A DNA stretch of 64,000 nucleotides from Actinacidiphila paucisporea. GTDB lineage: Bacteria > Actinomycetota > Actinomycetes > Streptomycetales > Streptomycetaceae. The DNA is taken from NCBI RefSeq assembly GCF_900142575.1, contig NZ_FRBI01000018.1, forward strand, positions 1-64,000, written 5' to 3'. Shown here in pieces: positions 24,871 through 33,080 of the stretch; the stretch's first letter is position 1; every line of letters begins with the position of its first letter. Made by a program: the position numbers and the translations under genes. Below the pieces are notes generated by a model that saw only the letters and a list, made by a program, of their open reading frames with translations, did not search any database and was not told where the DNA came from.

Positions 24871-26375
24871 GGACGGCTCTCTTCCATCACGAGGTCGAGT
24901 ACGTGGGATTCCTTCAGCGAGGCGGCTTCGGCCTCGTGGACGATGCGGCCCTCGCGCAGCACCAGGGCGCGGTCGGCGAGGCCGAGGACTTCGGGGACCT
25001 CGCTGGACACGAACAGCACCGCCACCCCGGAGTCCGCCAACTCCCGCACCAGCGCGTACAGCTCGGAGCGCGCGCCGACGTCGACCCCCCGGGTGGGCTC
25101 GTCGAGCAGCAGCACCCGGCAGCCGCGCAGCAGCCAGCGGGCCAGCACCGCCTTCTGCTGGTTGCCGCCGGACAGCGTGCCGACCGCGCGCTGCGGGTCG
25201 GCCGGGCGCAGGTCGAGGGCGGCGACCCGCGCGGTCGCGGCGGCCGCCTCCCGGCGGCGGTCCAGCCAGCCGAAGCGCGCGAAGCGGCCCAGCGAGGAGA
25301 TGCTGACATTGCGTACGACGCTGTCCTGGAGGAAGAGCGCCTGGCTCTTGCGCTCCTCGGGAGCCAGGCCGACGCCGGCCTTCACCGCGGCGGTCACCCG
25401 GCCGGGCGGCAGCGGCCTGCCGTCGACCACGACCGAGCCGGAGGCCGGGCGCGTCGCGCCGTAGACGGCGTGCAGGATCTCCGAGCGGCCGGAGCCGACC
25501 AGGCCCACCAGGCCGACGATCTCCCCGGCCCGGACGCTGAAGCTGACGTCCTCGAAGCTGCCGGGCTGCGTCAGGTGCTCCACCCGCAGCACCTCCTCGC
25601 GCGCCGGCAGCGCCCGCTGACCGCCGCGCTGCGGGAAGTCGTACGCGCTCTCGCGGCCGGTCATCAGCGCCACGAGCTGGGAGGTGGGGGTGGTGGCCGG
25701 CAGGCCGCCGGCGACCGTGCGGCCGTCCTTGAGGACGGTGACCCGGGTGCCGATGGTCCGTATCTCGCCCATGCGGTGGGAGATGTAGAGGACGGCCACG
25801 CCGGCCGCGGTCAGCTCGCCGATGACCCGGAAGAGGTTGCCGACCTCGTCCTGGGTGAGGACCGCCGACGGCTCGTCCATCACGATCAGCCGGGTGTCGT
25901 GCGACAGCGCCCTGGCCATGCTGACGATCTGCTGCTGGGCGGGGGACAGGCTGCCGACCTCGGTGCCCGGCGCGATCTCCGGGTGACCCAGCGAGCTCAG
26001 CAGTTCGCGGGCGGCGGCGGCCGTCTCACCGCGGCGGGTCAGGCCGTAGCGGGCGCGCTCGTGGCCGAGGAAGATGTTGTCCGCCACCGACAGCCCGTCC
26101 ACCAGGTCGAGTTCCTGGTAGATGGTGGAGATCCCGTGCCGCATCGCCGCGGTGGGACTGGGCAGCACCACCGGTTCGCCGTCCCAGGTCAGATCGCCGC
26201 TGTCCGGCTGGTGGGCACCGGCAAGCACCTTGATCAGCGTCGACTTGCCGGCGCCGTTCTGGCCGAGCAGGCAGTGCACCTCGCCTGGCTCGACCTCCAG
26301 ATCGACGCCGTCCAGTGCCTTGGCACCGGGAAACTCCTTGGTAATTCCCCGCATTCGAAGCAGAGGAGAACTCAC
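24867..26375 (-). CDS. ribose-type ABC sugar transporter, two-domain ATPase
   Basis: A 502-residue RbsA/MglA-like protein with two fused nucleotide-binding domains. Domain 1 has Walker A GQNGAGKST, signature LSPAQQQI and Walker B LIVMDEPSAVL. Domain 2 has the degenerate Walker A GLVGSGRS, signature LSGGNQQK and Walker B VLLLDEPTRGVDVG. Family knowledge: only the first site is fully catalytic in many members. First gene of a three-gene operon (ATPase, permease, binding protein) starting at ATG 26375. ROK operator 4 lies 54-80 bases upstream. Confidence 0.94.
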   Translation of the reverse strand: MSSPLLRMRGITKEFPGAKALDGVDLEVEPGEVHCLLGQNGAGKSTLIKVLAGAHQPDSGDLTWDGEPVVLPSPTAAMRHGISTIYQELDLVDGLSVADNIFLGHERARYGLTRRGETAAAARELLSSLGHPEIAPGTEVGSLSPAQQQIVSMARALSHDTRLIVMDEPSAVLTQDEVGNLFRVIGELTAAGVAVLYISHRMGEIRTIGTRVTVLKDGRTVAGGLPATTPTSQLVALMTGRESAYDFPQRGGQRALPAREEVLRVEHLTQPGSFEDVSFSVRAGEIVGLVGLVGSGRSEILHAVYGATRPASGSVVVDGRPLPPGRVTAAVKAGVGLAPEERKSQALFLQDSVVRNVSISSLGRFARFGWLDRRREAAAATARVAALDLRPADPQRAVGTLSGGNQQKAVLARWLLRGCRVLLLDEPTRGVDVGARSELYALVRELADSGVAVLFVSSEVPEVLGLADRALVLREGRIVHEAEAASLKESHVLDLVMEESRP

Positions 26376-26428
26376 ATTGCCGCCTAGGGAGGGGGAACTG
26401 TGGGTGCCGATAGGGACACAAAGCGTTC

Positions 26429-26476
26429 GTTCGTCAGTTCAGCGAACAAACTAATGAGGACCGAGGGGGAGGGCAA
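26429..26476 (-). promoter_or_regulatory. ROK-regulon promoter/operator 4 (ABC importer)
   Basis: Minus strand: -35 TTGCCC (26476-26471), 17-bp spacer, -10 TAGTTT (26453-26448). The overlapping 27-bp operator (26455-26429) is the near-twin of site 1, differing at one base after ATTAGTTT. GTTCGTTCG continues past the site toward the gene. Within the 319-base gap to the hydrolase gene the only other element noted is the TATAC-rich site at 26639-26664. Confidence 0.75.
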
Positions 26477-26638
26477 GAGCGGGGACGGACTCAGTTTGGA
26501 AACCTGACGGCACTTCACCGGCGCGGTCGGCGAGGGCGGTGTCACCGATCCCGGCGGGCCGTGCCCGGCGGCTGATGCCGGCGCCGATCCGCGGCGCTCG
26601 CGATCGATCCGCGGCGTCCCGCGCGGAGGGAAGGTCTA

Positions 26639-26664
26639 CGGTGTATAGTATACGCTGTATACCG
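26639..26664 (+). promoter_or_regulatory. TATAC-rich imperfect palindrome, probable promoter/operator of the hydrolase gene
   Basis: CGGTGTATAGTATACGCTGT and the following ATACCG form an imperfect 26-bp inverted repeat with three GTATA words. TATAGT inside it is a good -10. The transcript would start within about 40 bases of ATG 26695. GntR, PadR or TetR regulators use such sites, but no such regulator gene is adjacent. Confidence 0.45.
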
Positions 26665-26694
26665 ACGCTGGAACCGACAGACGGGTCGACGACG

Positions 26695-27540
26695 ATGACA
26701 ACCGAGGCGATCGAACTCTCGGCCGGGACCATCGACTACCAGGACACCGGCGGCGACGGCCCGGTGGTCGTCCTGCTGCACGGCCTGCTGATGGACGCCA
26801 CGCTGTGGGACGCGGTGACCGCGGAGCTGCGCTCCGGACACCGCTGCCTGGTCCCGACGCTGCCGATGGGCGCGCACGCCCGCCCGATGCGCGAGGACGC
26901 GGACCTGACGCCCAAGGGGCTCGCCCGGCTCGTCGGTGAGTTCCTGGAGCGCCTCGACCTGCGGGACGTCACCCTGGTGGGCAACGACACCGGCGGCGCG
27001 CTGGTGCAGCTGCTCATCGCGCAGGGCGCCGAGCGGGTGGGCGCGGTCGTGCTGGCGTCCTGCGACGCCTACGACAACTTCCCGCCCGGGCTGACGGGCC
27101 GGACCGTCGTCATGACCGGCAAGCTGCCGCCGGCGCTGTTCGGGCTGTTCATGCAGCAGATGCGGATCAAGCCGGTACGCCGGCTGCCGATCGCCTTCGG
27201 TTGGCTGACCAAGCGCGGCGACGCGGTCACCGCGCGCTGGATGCGGCCGATCCTCTCCCAGGCGGGGGTGCGGCGCGACGCGGTCAAGGTACTGCGCGGC
27301 ATCGCGGCCGACCGCCACGTCCTGGAAGCGGCGGCGGAGTCGCTGCCCGCCTTCGACCGGCCCGCCCGGGTGGTGTGGGCCGAGCGGGACCGCGTCATGC
27401 CGCCCGACCACGGCCGGCGGCTCGCCGAGGCCCTGCCCCGGGCACGGCTGGTCGTCGTCCCCGACAGCTACACGCTGCTCGCCCTGGACCAGCCCGGCGC
27501 GCTCGCCGAGGCGATCCGCGACGCCTCGGCCCGCCCCTGA
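26695..27540 (+). CDS. alpha/beta hydrolase, haloalkane-dehalogenase-like, atypical triad
   Basis: A 281-residue cytoplasmic alpha/beta hydrolase. VLLHGLLMD is the oxyanion strand. The nucleophile elbow is VGNDTGGALVQ, with Asp in place of Ser as in haloalkane dehalogenases and epoxide hydrolases. VVWAERDRVMPPDHG is the acid region. Where the catalytic His normally stands the protein has DSYTLLALDQPG, so Tyr/Thr replace the usual G-H; without a His it may be a non-hydrolytic or altered member. ATG 26695 is chosen at the first conserved residues; the ribosome site is weak. The frame is open upstream to 26539, but the promoter-like element at 26639 argues against that. Confidence 0.8.
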   Translation: MTTEAIELSAGTIDYQDTGGDGPVVVLLHGLLMDATLWDAVTAELRSGHRCLVPTLPMGAHARPMREDADLTPKGLARLVGEFLERLDLRDVTLVGNDTGGALVQLLIAQGAERVGAVVLASCDAYDNFPPGLTGRTVVMTGKLPPALFGLFMQQMRIKPVRRLPIAFGWLTKRGDAVTARWMRPILSQAGVRRDAVKVLRGIAADRHVLEAAAESLPAFDRPARVVWAERDRVMPPDHGRRLAEALPRARLVVVPDSYTLLALDQPGALAEAIRDASARP

Positions 27541-27644
27541 CGGCTCGCCCACCGCACGGGACGCAGGCGTCTACCCGGCGCGGGCCACCGCGGCCGGGTC
27601 AGTTGTGCCGGGCGCCACGAACGCGCGGTGTCCGCGGCGGTCCG

Positions 27645-28436
27645 TCAGGTCGTCGCCTCGGCCGCGACCGGGCCGCCGCCGAGCGCGTCGCGGCGCTCAG
27701 GCATCCTCAGCGACGTCATCCGCCGCCAGCCGGCAGCGCGCTCGTACGCGTAGACCGCGCGGATCCCCGCGCGAAGGACCGCCGCCCGCGGCGCGGACCA
27801 GTGCAGCAGCCGGCCCATGTGCGCCATCACCGCGAGGCTGACCTCGCGGTAGACCCGGATCTCCGCCATCGCGCACTCGCGCAGCGTGCGGTGGATCAGC
27901 CGCCCGTGCCCGGCCGCGGCGAGCCGCAGCAACTCCTCGTGGCAGTAGGCCAGGTGGTTGTCCTCGTCGCGGGCGATCTGGCGGACCGCCCGGCCGATCT
28001 CCGGGTGGTCGCCGAAGTGCTTGAGCAGCAGCGCCATCTGCTCGGAGGCCCGCTGCTCGGTGACCCGGCTGTGGGCCAGATAGGTGACGATGTCCTGCTC
28101 GCCGAGCGGCTGGTCCGCCCGCAGCCGGGAGTGGGCGAGCCCGATCCCGGCACGCTCCAGCAGCATCGTGTAGTCCGTGTCCGCGGGGACCGGCGCCGGG
28201 TCGAGGCCGCGGCCGTGCAGCAGGCCGTTGAAGATGCGCCCGTGCTTGTCCTCGTCCGCGCCGTGGCGGGCGATCTTGGGGGCCAGCCGGGTCAGGCCCC
28301 GCGGCACCAGTGCCGCGATCCTGCCGTTCTCCCAGCCGCCCTGCGTCTCGCCACTGGCGGCGATGGAGCAGAAGAGCCGAAAGGACTCGTCGTTGTCGAG
28401 GATCTCGGTGAACAGGCCGCGCGCCGACAGCACCAC
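27645..28436 (-). CDS. ferritin-like diiron-domain protein of unknown function
   Basis: A 263-residue all-helical soluble protein. Two Glu/His-rich motifs, GADEDKHGRIF (about 60) and ARDEDNHLAYCHEELLR (about 155), have the D/E-x-x-H spacing of ferritin-like or rubrerythrin-type diiron carriers, and a further E-x-R-x-x-E helix (TEQRASEQ, about 125) fits. The exact family is not recognised, so oxidase, hydroxylase and iron-storage roles all remain possible. Start GTG 28436 follows GGAG; a second GTG is adjacent at 28433. No partner gene is evident: the hydrolase converges from the left and the xylanase terminator lies upstream. Confidence 0.6.
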   Translation of the reverse strand: MVLSARGLFTEILDNDESFRLFCSIAASGETQGGWENGRIAALVPRGLTRLAPKIARHGADEDKHGRIFNGLLHGRGLDPAPVPADTDYTMLLERAGIGLAHSRLRADQPLGEQDIVTYLAHSRVTEQRASEQMALLLKHFGDHPEIGRAVRQIARDEDNHLAYCHEELLRLAAAGHGRLIHRTLRECAMAEIRVYREVSLAVMAHMGRLLHWSAPRAAVLRAGIRAVYAYERAAGWRRMTSLRMPERRDALGGGPVAAEATT

Positions 28437-28535
28437 GCCTCTCCTCTCGCCGCCCAGCGGATGTCACGACGAGTCAAGGCCGGTGGCCGGGCACCCGCAA
28501 CCGGGGAGCGCGGCGGCTGGGCCGTACGGAGTATG

Positions 28536-28571
28536 CCCCCACCGGGACCGGGTGTTCGGTCCCGGTGGGGG
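28536..28571. terminator. strong terminator downstream of the xylanase gene
   Basis: Perfect 15-bp stem CCCCCACCGGGACCG (28536-28550) with its inverse (28557-28571), 6-base loop. It starts 7 bases after the xylanase stop in the direction of transcription and insulates the downstream ferritin-like gene. Confidence 0.85.
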
Positions 28572-28577
28572 AGTCGG

Positions 28578-29693
28578 TCAGCGTCCGGCCAGTCGGAGGT
28601 CCTGGCTGATCGCGGTGTAGGCGGTCTTCGCCTGGTAGTTCTCGTCGTAGATGTTGGCCTGGCCCTCACCGGTGAAGGTGCCGGGGACCCACGAGTACTT
28701 GTCGGTGAAGCCCCATACCGTGAAGTCGGTGCAGTGCGCGGTCAGCAGGCAGCCTTCGAGCAGCGTCTGGTACGCCTCGTTCTGGGCCTCGACCTCGGTG
28801 TTGTCGGCTGGCAGCGGGATGCGGACGTCGGCCTCGGTGATGGCGGTCTGCACGCCGAGCTTGTCGAAGCGCCCCAGGTTGTCGGCGATGTCGTGCGGCG
28901 CCGGGTACTGCACGTCCAGGTGGCCCTGGTCGCCGACGCCCTGGATCGGCACACCCTGCTTGCGCAGCGAGGCGACCAGGTTGTAGACGGCGGTGCTCTT
29001 CGCGTTGACGCCGTCGATGTTGTAGTCGTTGTAGAAGAGCACGGCCTTGGGGTCGGCCTGGTGGGCCCAGCGGAAGGCGTCGGCGATGTAGCCGGGGCCG
29101 AGCTTCCGCAGCCAGAGGGAGTCGCGCAGGGTGCCGTCCTCGTTGAAGGCCTCGTTGACGACGTCCCACTGCCAGATCTTGCCCTTGAAGTGCGGGACCT
29201 CGGCGGTGATGTGCTGGTGCAGGATGTCGCGCAGCTGGTCGGCGGTGAAGTCGCCGGAGGTCAGCCAGGACGGCAGCTGGTTGTGCCAGACCAGGGTGTG
29301 GCCGCGCACGAGCTGGCCGTGCGCCCGGGCGTAGGCCACCAGCTGGTCGGCCTGGGTGTAGTCGTACGTGCCGCGGGTGGGCTCGACCGCGTCCCACTTC
29401 ATCGCGTTCTCGGGCGTGACCGAGTTGAACTGGGCCCCGACGAGGTCGGCGTACTGCGGCTCGTTCGCCAGCGCGTCGGCGTTCACGGCGGTACCGATGC
29501 GGATGCCGGCCCGCTGTGCCAGCGCCCGCAGGGTCTGGGCGGACGGCGCCGGACCGGCGTGCGAAGAGCCGGCGGGGGCCGGCGTGGCGGGGTGCTGGTG
29601 GCCGGGGGAGCTGGCCATCACGTTCGGCGCCAGGGCGGCCATCAGCCCGGCGGCGGCGGCGACCACGGTGGCGACGCGGGTCATTTTGATCAT
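28578..29693 (-). CDS. secreted endo-1,4-beta-xylanase, GH10
   Basis: A 371-residue single-domain GH10 xylanase that cleaves the xylan backbone outside the cell. Signal peptide (1-about 28, ending NVMAS), His/Pro-rich spacer, then the catalytic barrel (about 50-368) with NAMKWDAVEP, RGHTLVWHNQLPSW, acid/base Glu181 in WDVVNEAF and nucleophile Glu287 in ITEADVRI. Length is typical of the catalytic domain; there is no attached binding module. Start ATG 29693. The 162-base upstream gap contains two inverted repeats resembling xylan-regulator operators. Confidence 0.95.
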   Translation of the reverse strand: MIKMTRVATVVAAAAGLMAALAPNVMASSPGHQHPATPAPAGSSHAGPAPSAQTLRALAQRAGIRIGTAVNADALANEPQYADLVGAQFNSVTPENAMKWDAVEPTRGTYDYTQADQLVAYARAHGQLVRGHTLVWHNQLPSWLTSGDFTADQLRDILHQHITAEVPHFKGKIWQWDVVNEAFNEDGTLRDSLWLRKLGPGYIADAFRWAHQADPKAVLFYNDYNIDGVNAKSTAVYNLVASLRKQGVPIQGVGDQGHLDVQYPAPHDIADNLGRFDKLGVQTAITEADVRIPLPADNTEVEAQNEAYQTLLEGCLLTAHCTDFTVWGFTDKYSWVPGTFTGEGQANIYDENYQAKTAYTAISQDLRLAGR

Positions 29694-29712
29694 GCGGGGT
29701 CCTTCGAGCAGG

Positions 29713-29757
29713 CGGAACGACGGCGTTCCGGCAGAGCGAGGCTTCGAATGTTTCGAA
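29713..29757. promoter_or_regulatory. two operator-like inverted repeats upstream of the xylanase gene
   Basis: CGGAACG-ACGG-CGTTCCG (29713-29730) lies 20 bases before the xylanase start, and TTCGAA-TGT-TTCGAA (29743-29757) 50 bases before it. CGAA...TTCG repeats are typical of Streptomyces xylanase promoters under LacI-family control. The GGAACG half-site also occurs in the large palindrome of the PL11 gene. Binding proteins are not identified. Confidence 0.55.
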
Positions 29758-29855
29758 CTCGGTTACGCAACTTGCGGTCGCAACCTAAGGCCTGCATTCC
29801 GGACGGTCAACACCTCGGACGGATCCGCTGCTTGCCGGTTTGTCCCGGACCTGGA

Positions 29856-31199
29856 TCAGCGCAGGCCGCGGGCTTGCCGGAAGCGGTCCAGGGCGTCGGG
29901 CAGTGCGACGACAGGTGCCGGGTACCCCTTGCGGTCCTTTTCCGGAAGCTTCCACGGCTCGTGCACGGCCGGACCCCGCACCGCGGCCAGCTCCGGGACC
30001 CAACGCCGCACGTAGTCGCCGTCCGGGTCGTTGCGGCGGCCCTGGAGCACCGGGTTGAGCACCCGGTTGGGCCGCGTGTCGGTGCCGGTGCCGGCCACCC
30101 ACTGCCAGTTCAGCTGGTTGTTCGCGATGTCGCCGTCCACCAGCAGGTCCAGGAAGTGCCGGGCGCCCACCCGCCAGTCGACGTAGAGGGTCTTGGTCAG
30201 AAAGCTCGCGACCACCAGGCGCCCGCGGTTGTGCATCCAGCCCTCCGCGAGCAGCTGGCGCATCGCCGCGTCGACCAGCGGGTAGCCGGTACGGCCCTCC
30301 CGCCACGCCGCGGCGTCCGCGTCGGCCGCCCTGCCGCTACGCCAAAGGTCGTGCCTGGTGCGGTAGTCCGCCGCCGATACGCCCGTCCTGGCCGCCAGGA
30401 GCTGGCGGTTGAAGTCGCGCCAGCACAACTGCCGTACGAAGGCGTCCGCGCCGGGACCGCCGGCGGCCCGCGCACGGTGCACCGTCTCGAGGGCCGACAG
30501 CGTCCCGAAGTGCAGATGGGCCGACAGCCGGGAGGTCGCGTCGGCGGCCAGGTCGTCCTGGCCGGTGTCGTACGCCTCCAGGCCGCCGCGCAGCCACTGC
30601 GACAGCCGCCGCCGCGCCGCGCGCTCACCGCCCTTGGCGGGGCCGCCCGCCGGCAGTTCGGCCGACCGTACCGACTCCGGCACCCGCACCGTCCGCGGCG
30701 CGGGCAGCGTGTCGCGCAGCCGGTACGCCGACCAGTGCCGGAAGTACGGGGTGAAGACCGCGAAGTGGTCGGAGCCCTGAGGGGTGAGCGCGCCCGGCGG
30801 CACCGCCGTCACCACCGTGTCGTGGACGTGCAGCCGCCGCCCCGAACCGGCGAGCGCCACCCGCAGCCGGTCCTCGCGGCGCTGCCCGAAGCCGCTGTCG
30901 GCCGCGGCCACGTGCACCTCGTCGGCGTCGCACTCCGCGGCCACCGCGCACACCTCCGCGGCCGGTTCACCGCGCCGCACCACCAGCCGGCCGCCCCGCT
31001 CCCGCAGCCCGGCGTCGAGATCGGCCAGGCACCCGGCGAGGAAGTCCCGCCGGGCGGGCGCGTCGAAGCCGGCCCGCGCGACGGCGGGGTCCAGTACGAA
31101 CAGCGGCACCACCTCGTCCGCCGCGGCGAGCGCCGCCCGCAGCGGCGGATGGTCGTGAAGGCGCAGATCCCCGGTGAAGAGGACGACCGCGCGCCTCAC
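29856..31199 (-). CDS. phr: deoxyribodipyrimidine photolyase
   Basis: A 447-residue class I CPD photolyase that repairs UV-induced pyrimidine dimers with blue light. N-terminal antenna Rossmann domain (about 1-130; VVLFTGDLRLHDHPPL) and C-terminal FAD domain (about 195-440) with RLSAHLHFGTLS, CWRDFNRQLL, TGYPLVDAAMRQL, GWMHNRGRL and DGDIANNQLNWQW. GTG 31199 is chosen because GGAGG lies six bases upstream and the conserved antenna strand starts at once; the open frame upstream has no family features. It follows the DUF2867 oxidoreductase gene by 76 bases on the same strand, a pairing that may reflect a light- or stress-response operon. Confidence 0.92.
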   Translation of the reverse strand: MRRAVVLFTGDLRLHDHPPLRAALAAADEVVPLFVLDPAVARAGFDAPARRDFLAGCLADLDAGLRERGGRLVVRRGEPAAEVCAVAAECDADEVHVAAADSGFGQRREDRLRVALAGSGRRLHVHDTVVTAVPPGALTPQGSDHFAVFTPYFRHWSAYRLRDTLPAPRTVRVPESVRSAELPAGGPAKGGERAARRRLSQWLRGGLEAYDTGQDDLAADATSRLSAHLHFGTLSALETVHRARAAGGPGADAFVRQLCWRDFNRQLLAARTGVSAADYRTRHDLWRSGRAADADAAAWREGRTGYPLVDAAMRQLLAEGWMHNRGRLVVASFLTKTLYVDWRVGARHFLDLLVDGDIANNQLNWQWVAGTGTDTRPNRVLNPVLQGRRNDPDGDYVRRWVPELAAVRGPAVHEPWKLPEKDRKGYPAPVVALPDALDRFRQARGLR

Positions 31200-31275
31200 G
31201 TGCGACCTCCGCGGCGGGCCCCTGCCCCGTGCGCCGTGCCGCATCCGGCCCGGCCCGGTGCGCCGGCCGCGCGGC

Positions 31276-32799
31276 TCACGCCGCCTCCTCCGTCCTCGCA
31301 CGGGCCGCCGCCTGCGCGATGTTGCGGGCCATGCCGCCGAACACGGCGGCGTGGAAGGGGGAGATGGCCCACCAGTAGGCGTGGCCCAGCAGGCCGCGCG
31401 GGTGGAAGACGGCGCGCTGGCGGTAGCGGGTGCGGCCGGCGGGGTCGCGGTCGGCGGACATCTCCAGCCAGGCCAGGCCCGGCAGGCGCATCTCGGCGCG
31501 CAGCCGCAGCAGGCGGCCGCGTTCGATCTCCTCGACCCGCCAGAAGTCGAGCGAGTCGCCGACCCGCAGCCGGGTCGCGTCGCGGCGCCCCCTGCGCAGG
31601 CCCACCCCGCCGACCAGCCGGTCGAGCAGGCCGCGCAGCGCCCACGCGAGCGGGAAGGAATACCAGCCGTTCTCGCCGCCGATGCCCTCGATCACCCGCC
31701 ACAGGTCGGCGGGGCTGGCGTCGACGACGGTCTGCCGCCGGTCGGTGTAGAGGCTGCCGCCCGCCCAGTCGGGGTCGGTGGGCAGCGGGTCGCTGGGGGC
31801 GCCGGGCACCGCGGCCGACGACCAGCGGGTGCTGACCTGCGCGTCCCGCACCCGGCGCAGCGCCAGCGTCAGCGCCGCGTCCACCCCGATGGGCGCGCCC
31901 GGCGGGTCGGGCACGTGGTCGGCGATGTCGTGCTCGTCGCAGACGACCTCGTGCCGCAGCGACTCGGCCAGCGGTTTGGCGACCGACGCGGGCACCGGGG
32001 TGACCAGCCCGACCCAGTGGCTGGACAGCCGCGGCGTCAGCACCGGCACCGGCACGATGACCCGCGGCGGCAGCCCGGCCACCGCCGCGTAACGCTGCAT
32101 CAGCTCGCGGTAGGTGACCACGTCGGGGCCGCCGATGTCGAAGGCCCGGCTGACATGCGACGGCATCGCGGCGCTGCCGACGAGGTAGCGCAGCACGTCC
32201 CGTACCGCGATCGGCTGCATCCTCGTACGGACCCAGCTCGGCGTGACCATCACCGGCAGCCGCTCGGTGAGATACCGCAGCATCTCGAAGGACGCGGAGC
32301 CGGAACCGATGATGACCGCGGCCCGCAGCACCGTCGCCGGCACCCCCGAGTCCAGCAGGATCCGCCCGACCTCGGCGCGCGAGCGCAGGTGCGGTGACAG
32401 GTCGCTCTCGGCGACCCCGCGCGGGGTGAGGCCGCCGAGGTAGACGATCCGCCGCACCCCGGCCGCCCGCGCCTGCTCACCGAAGACCCGGGCCGCCGCC
32501 CGGTCGGTGCGCTCGAAGCCGGCGCCCGTACCGAGCGCGTGCACCAGGTAGTAGGCGACGTCGATGTCGCGCAGCGCGTCCCGTACCGACGCCTCGTCGG
32601 TCACGTCGCCCGCGACCACCTCGGTCCTGCCCACCCAGGGGTGGTCGCGCAGCTTGACCGGTGTGCGGGCCAGGCAGCGCACCTCGTGGCCGGCGTCCAG
32701 CAGTTCGGGGACCAGCCGGCCGCCGATGTAGCCGGTCGCCCCGGTGACCAGGCAGCGCAGCCCCGGCCGCGTCTGCGCCTGCCCCGCGAGGCTGTTCAC
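31276..32799 (-). CDS. SDR-family oxidoreductase with C-terminal DUF2867
   Basis: A 507-residue protein: atypical short-chain dehydrogenase (about 14-300; CLVTGATGYIGGRLVPEL, VYLGGLTPRG, LRAAVIIGSGSASFEMLRYLTERLP) fused to a DUF2867/SRPBCC-like domain (about 340-495; WRVIEGIGGENGWYSFP, GDSLDFWRVEE, FHPRGLLGHAYWWAISPFHA). Function unknown; the two-domain form is common in actinobacteria. Start is GTG 32799 with GAGG upstream. It precedes the photolyase gene in the same direction and could be co-transcribed with it. Confidence 0.85.
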   Translation of the reverse strand: MNSLAGQAQTRPGLRCLVTGATGYIGGRLVPELLDAGHEVRCLARTPVKLRDHPWVGRTEVVAGDVTDEASVRDALRDIDVAYYLVHALGTGAGFERTDRAAARVFGEQARAAGVRRIVYLGGLTPRGVAESDLSPHLRSRAEVGRILLDSGVPATVLRAAVIIGSGSASFEMLRYLTERLPVMVTPSWVRTRMQPIAVRDVLRYLVGSAAMPSHVSRAFDIGGPDVVTYRELMQRYAAVAGLPPRVIVPVPVLTPRLSSHWVGLVTPVPASVAKPLAESLRHEVVCDEHDIADHVPDPPGAPIGVDAALTLALRRVRDAQVSTRWSSAAVPGAPSDPLPTDPDWAGGSLYTDRRQTVVDASPADLWRVIEGIGGENGWYSFPLAWALRGLLDRLVGGVGLRRGRRDATRLRVGDSLDFWRVEEIERGRLLRLRAEMRLPGLAWLEMSADRDPAGRTRYRQRAVFHPRGLLGHAYWWAISPFHAAVFGGMARNIAQAAARARTEEAA

Positions 32800-33044
32800 A
32801 TCGGCACCTCTGCTCGACCCGGTCTGTCACCGCCCAGCAGACCACGGCCCCGGCCCGTACGGCGTCAGCCTCGGTGCACAGTCACCCGAAGTGCGCAATA
32901 GCCGGTGGCCGGTTGGTCCGGCCGTACGGTTGTCGGGCCGCCTGCGCGGCGCCGGATCGGGGCGGCCACCTCGGCCGCCGGTTCCGCCGCTGGTTCCGCC
33001 GTCGGCGCTCGCCTTCGGTGCGCGCCGCAGGCCGCCGTACGCCA

Positions 33045-33073
33045 GGGCGGGCCGGATTCCGGCCGGCCCGCCC
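33045..33073. terminator. terminator of the Roadblock operon
   Basis: GGGCGGGCCGG (33045-33055) and CCGGCCCGCCC (33063-33073) form an 11-bp stem with a 7-base loop, 8 bases after the stop of the last Roadblock gene. The remaining gap to 32800 shows no further feature. Confidence 0.75.
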
Positions 33074-33080
33074 GGGCAGG

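Noticed and set aside
27201..31835. 1544-codon plus-strand frame
   Set aside because: Runs through the 3' part of the hydrolase gene and antisense to the ferritin-like, GH10, photolyase and DUF2867 genes; no coherent domain.
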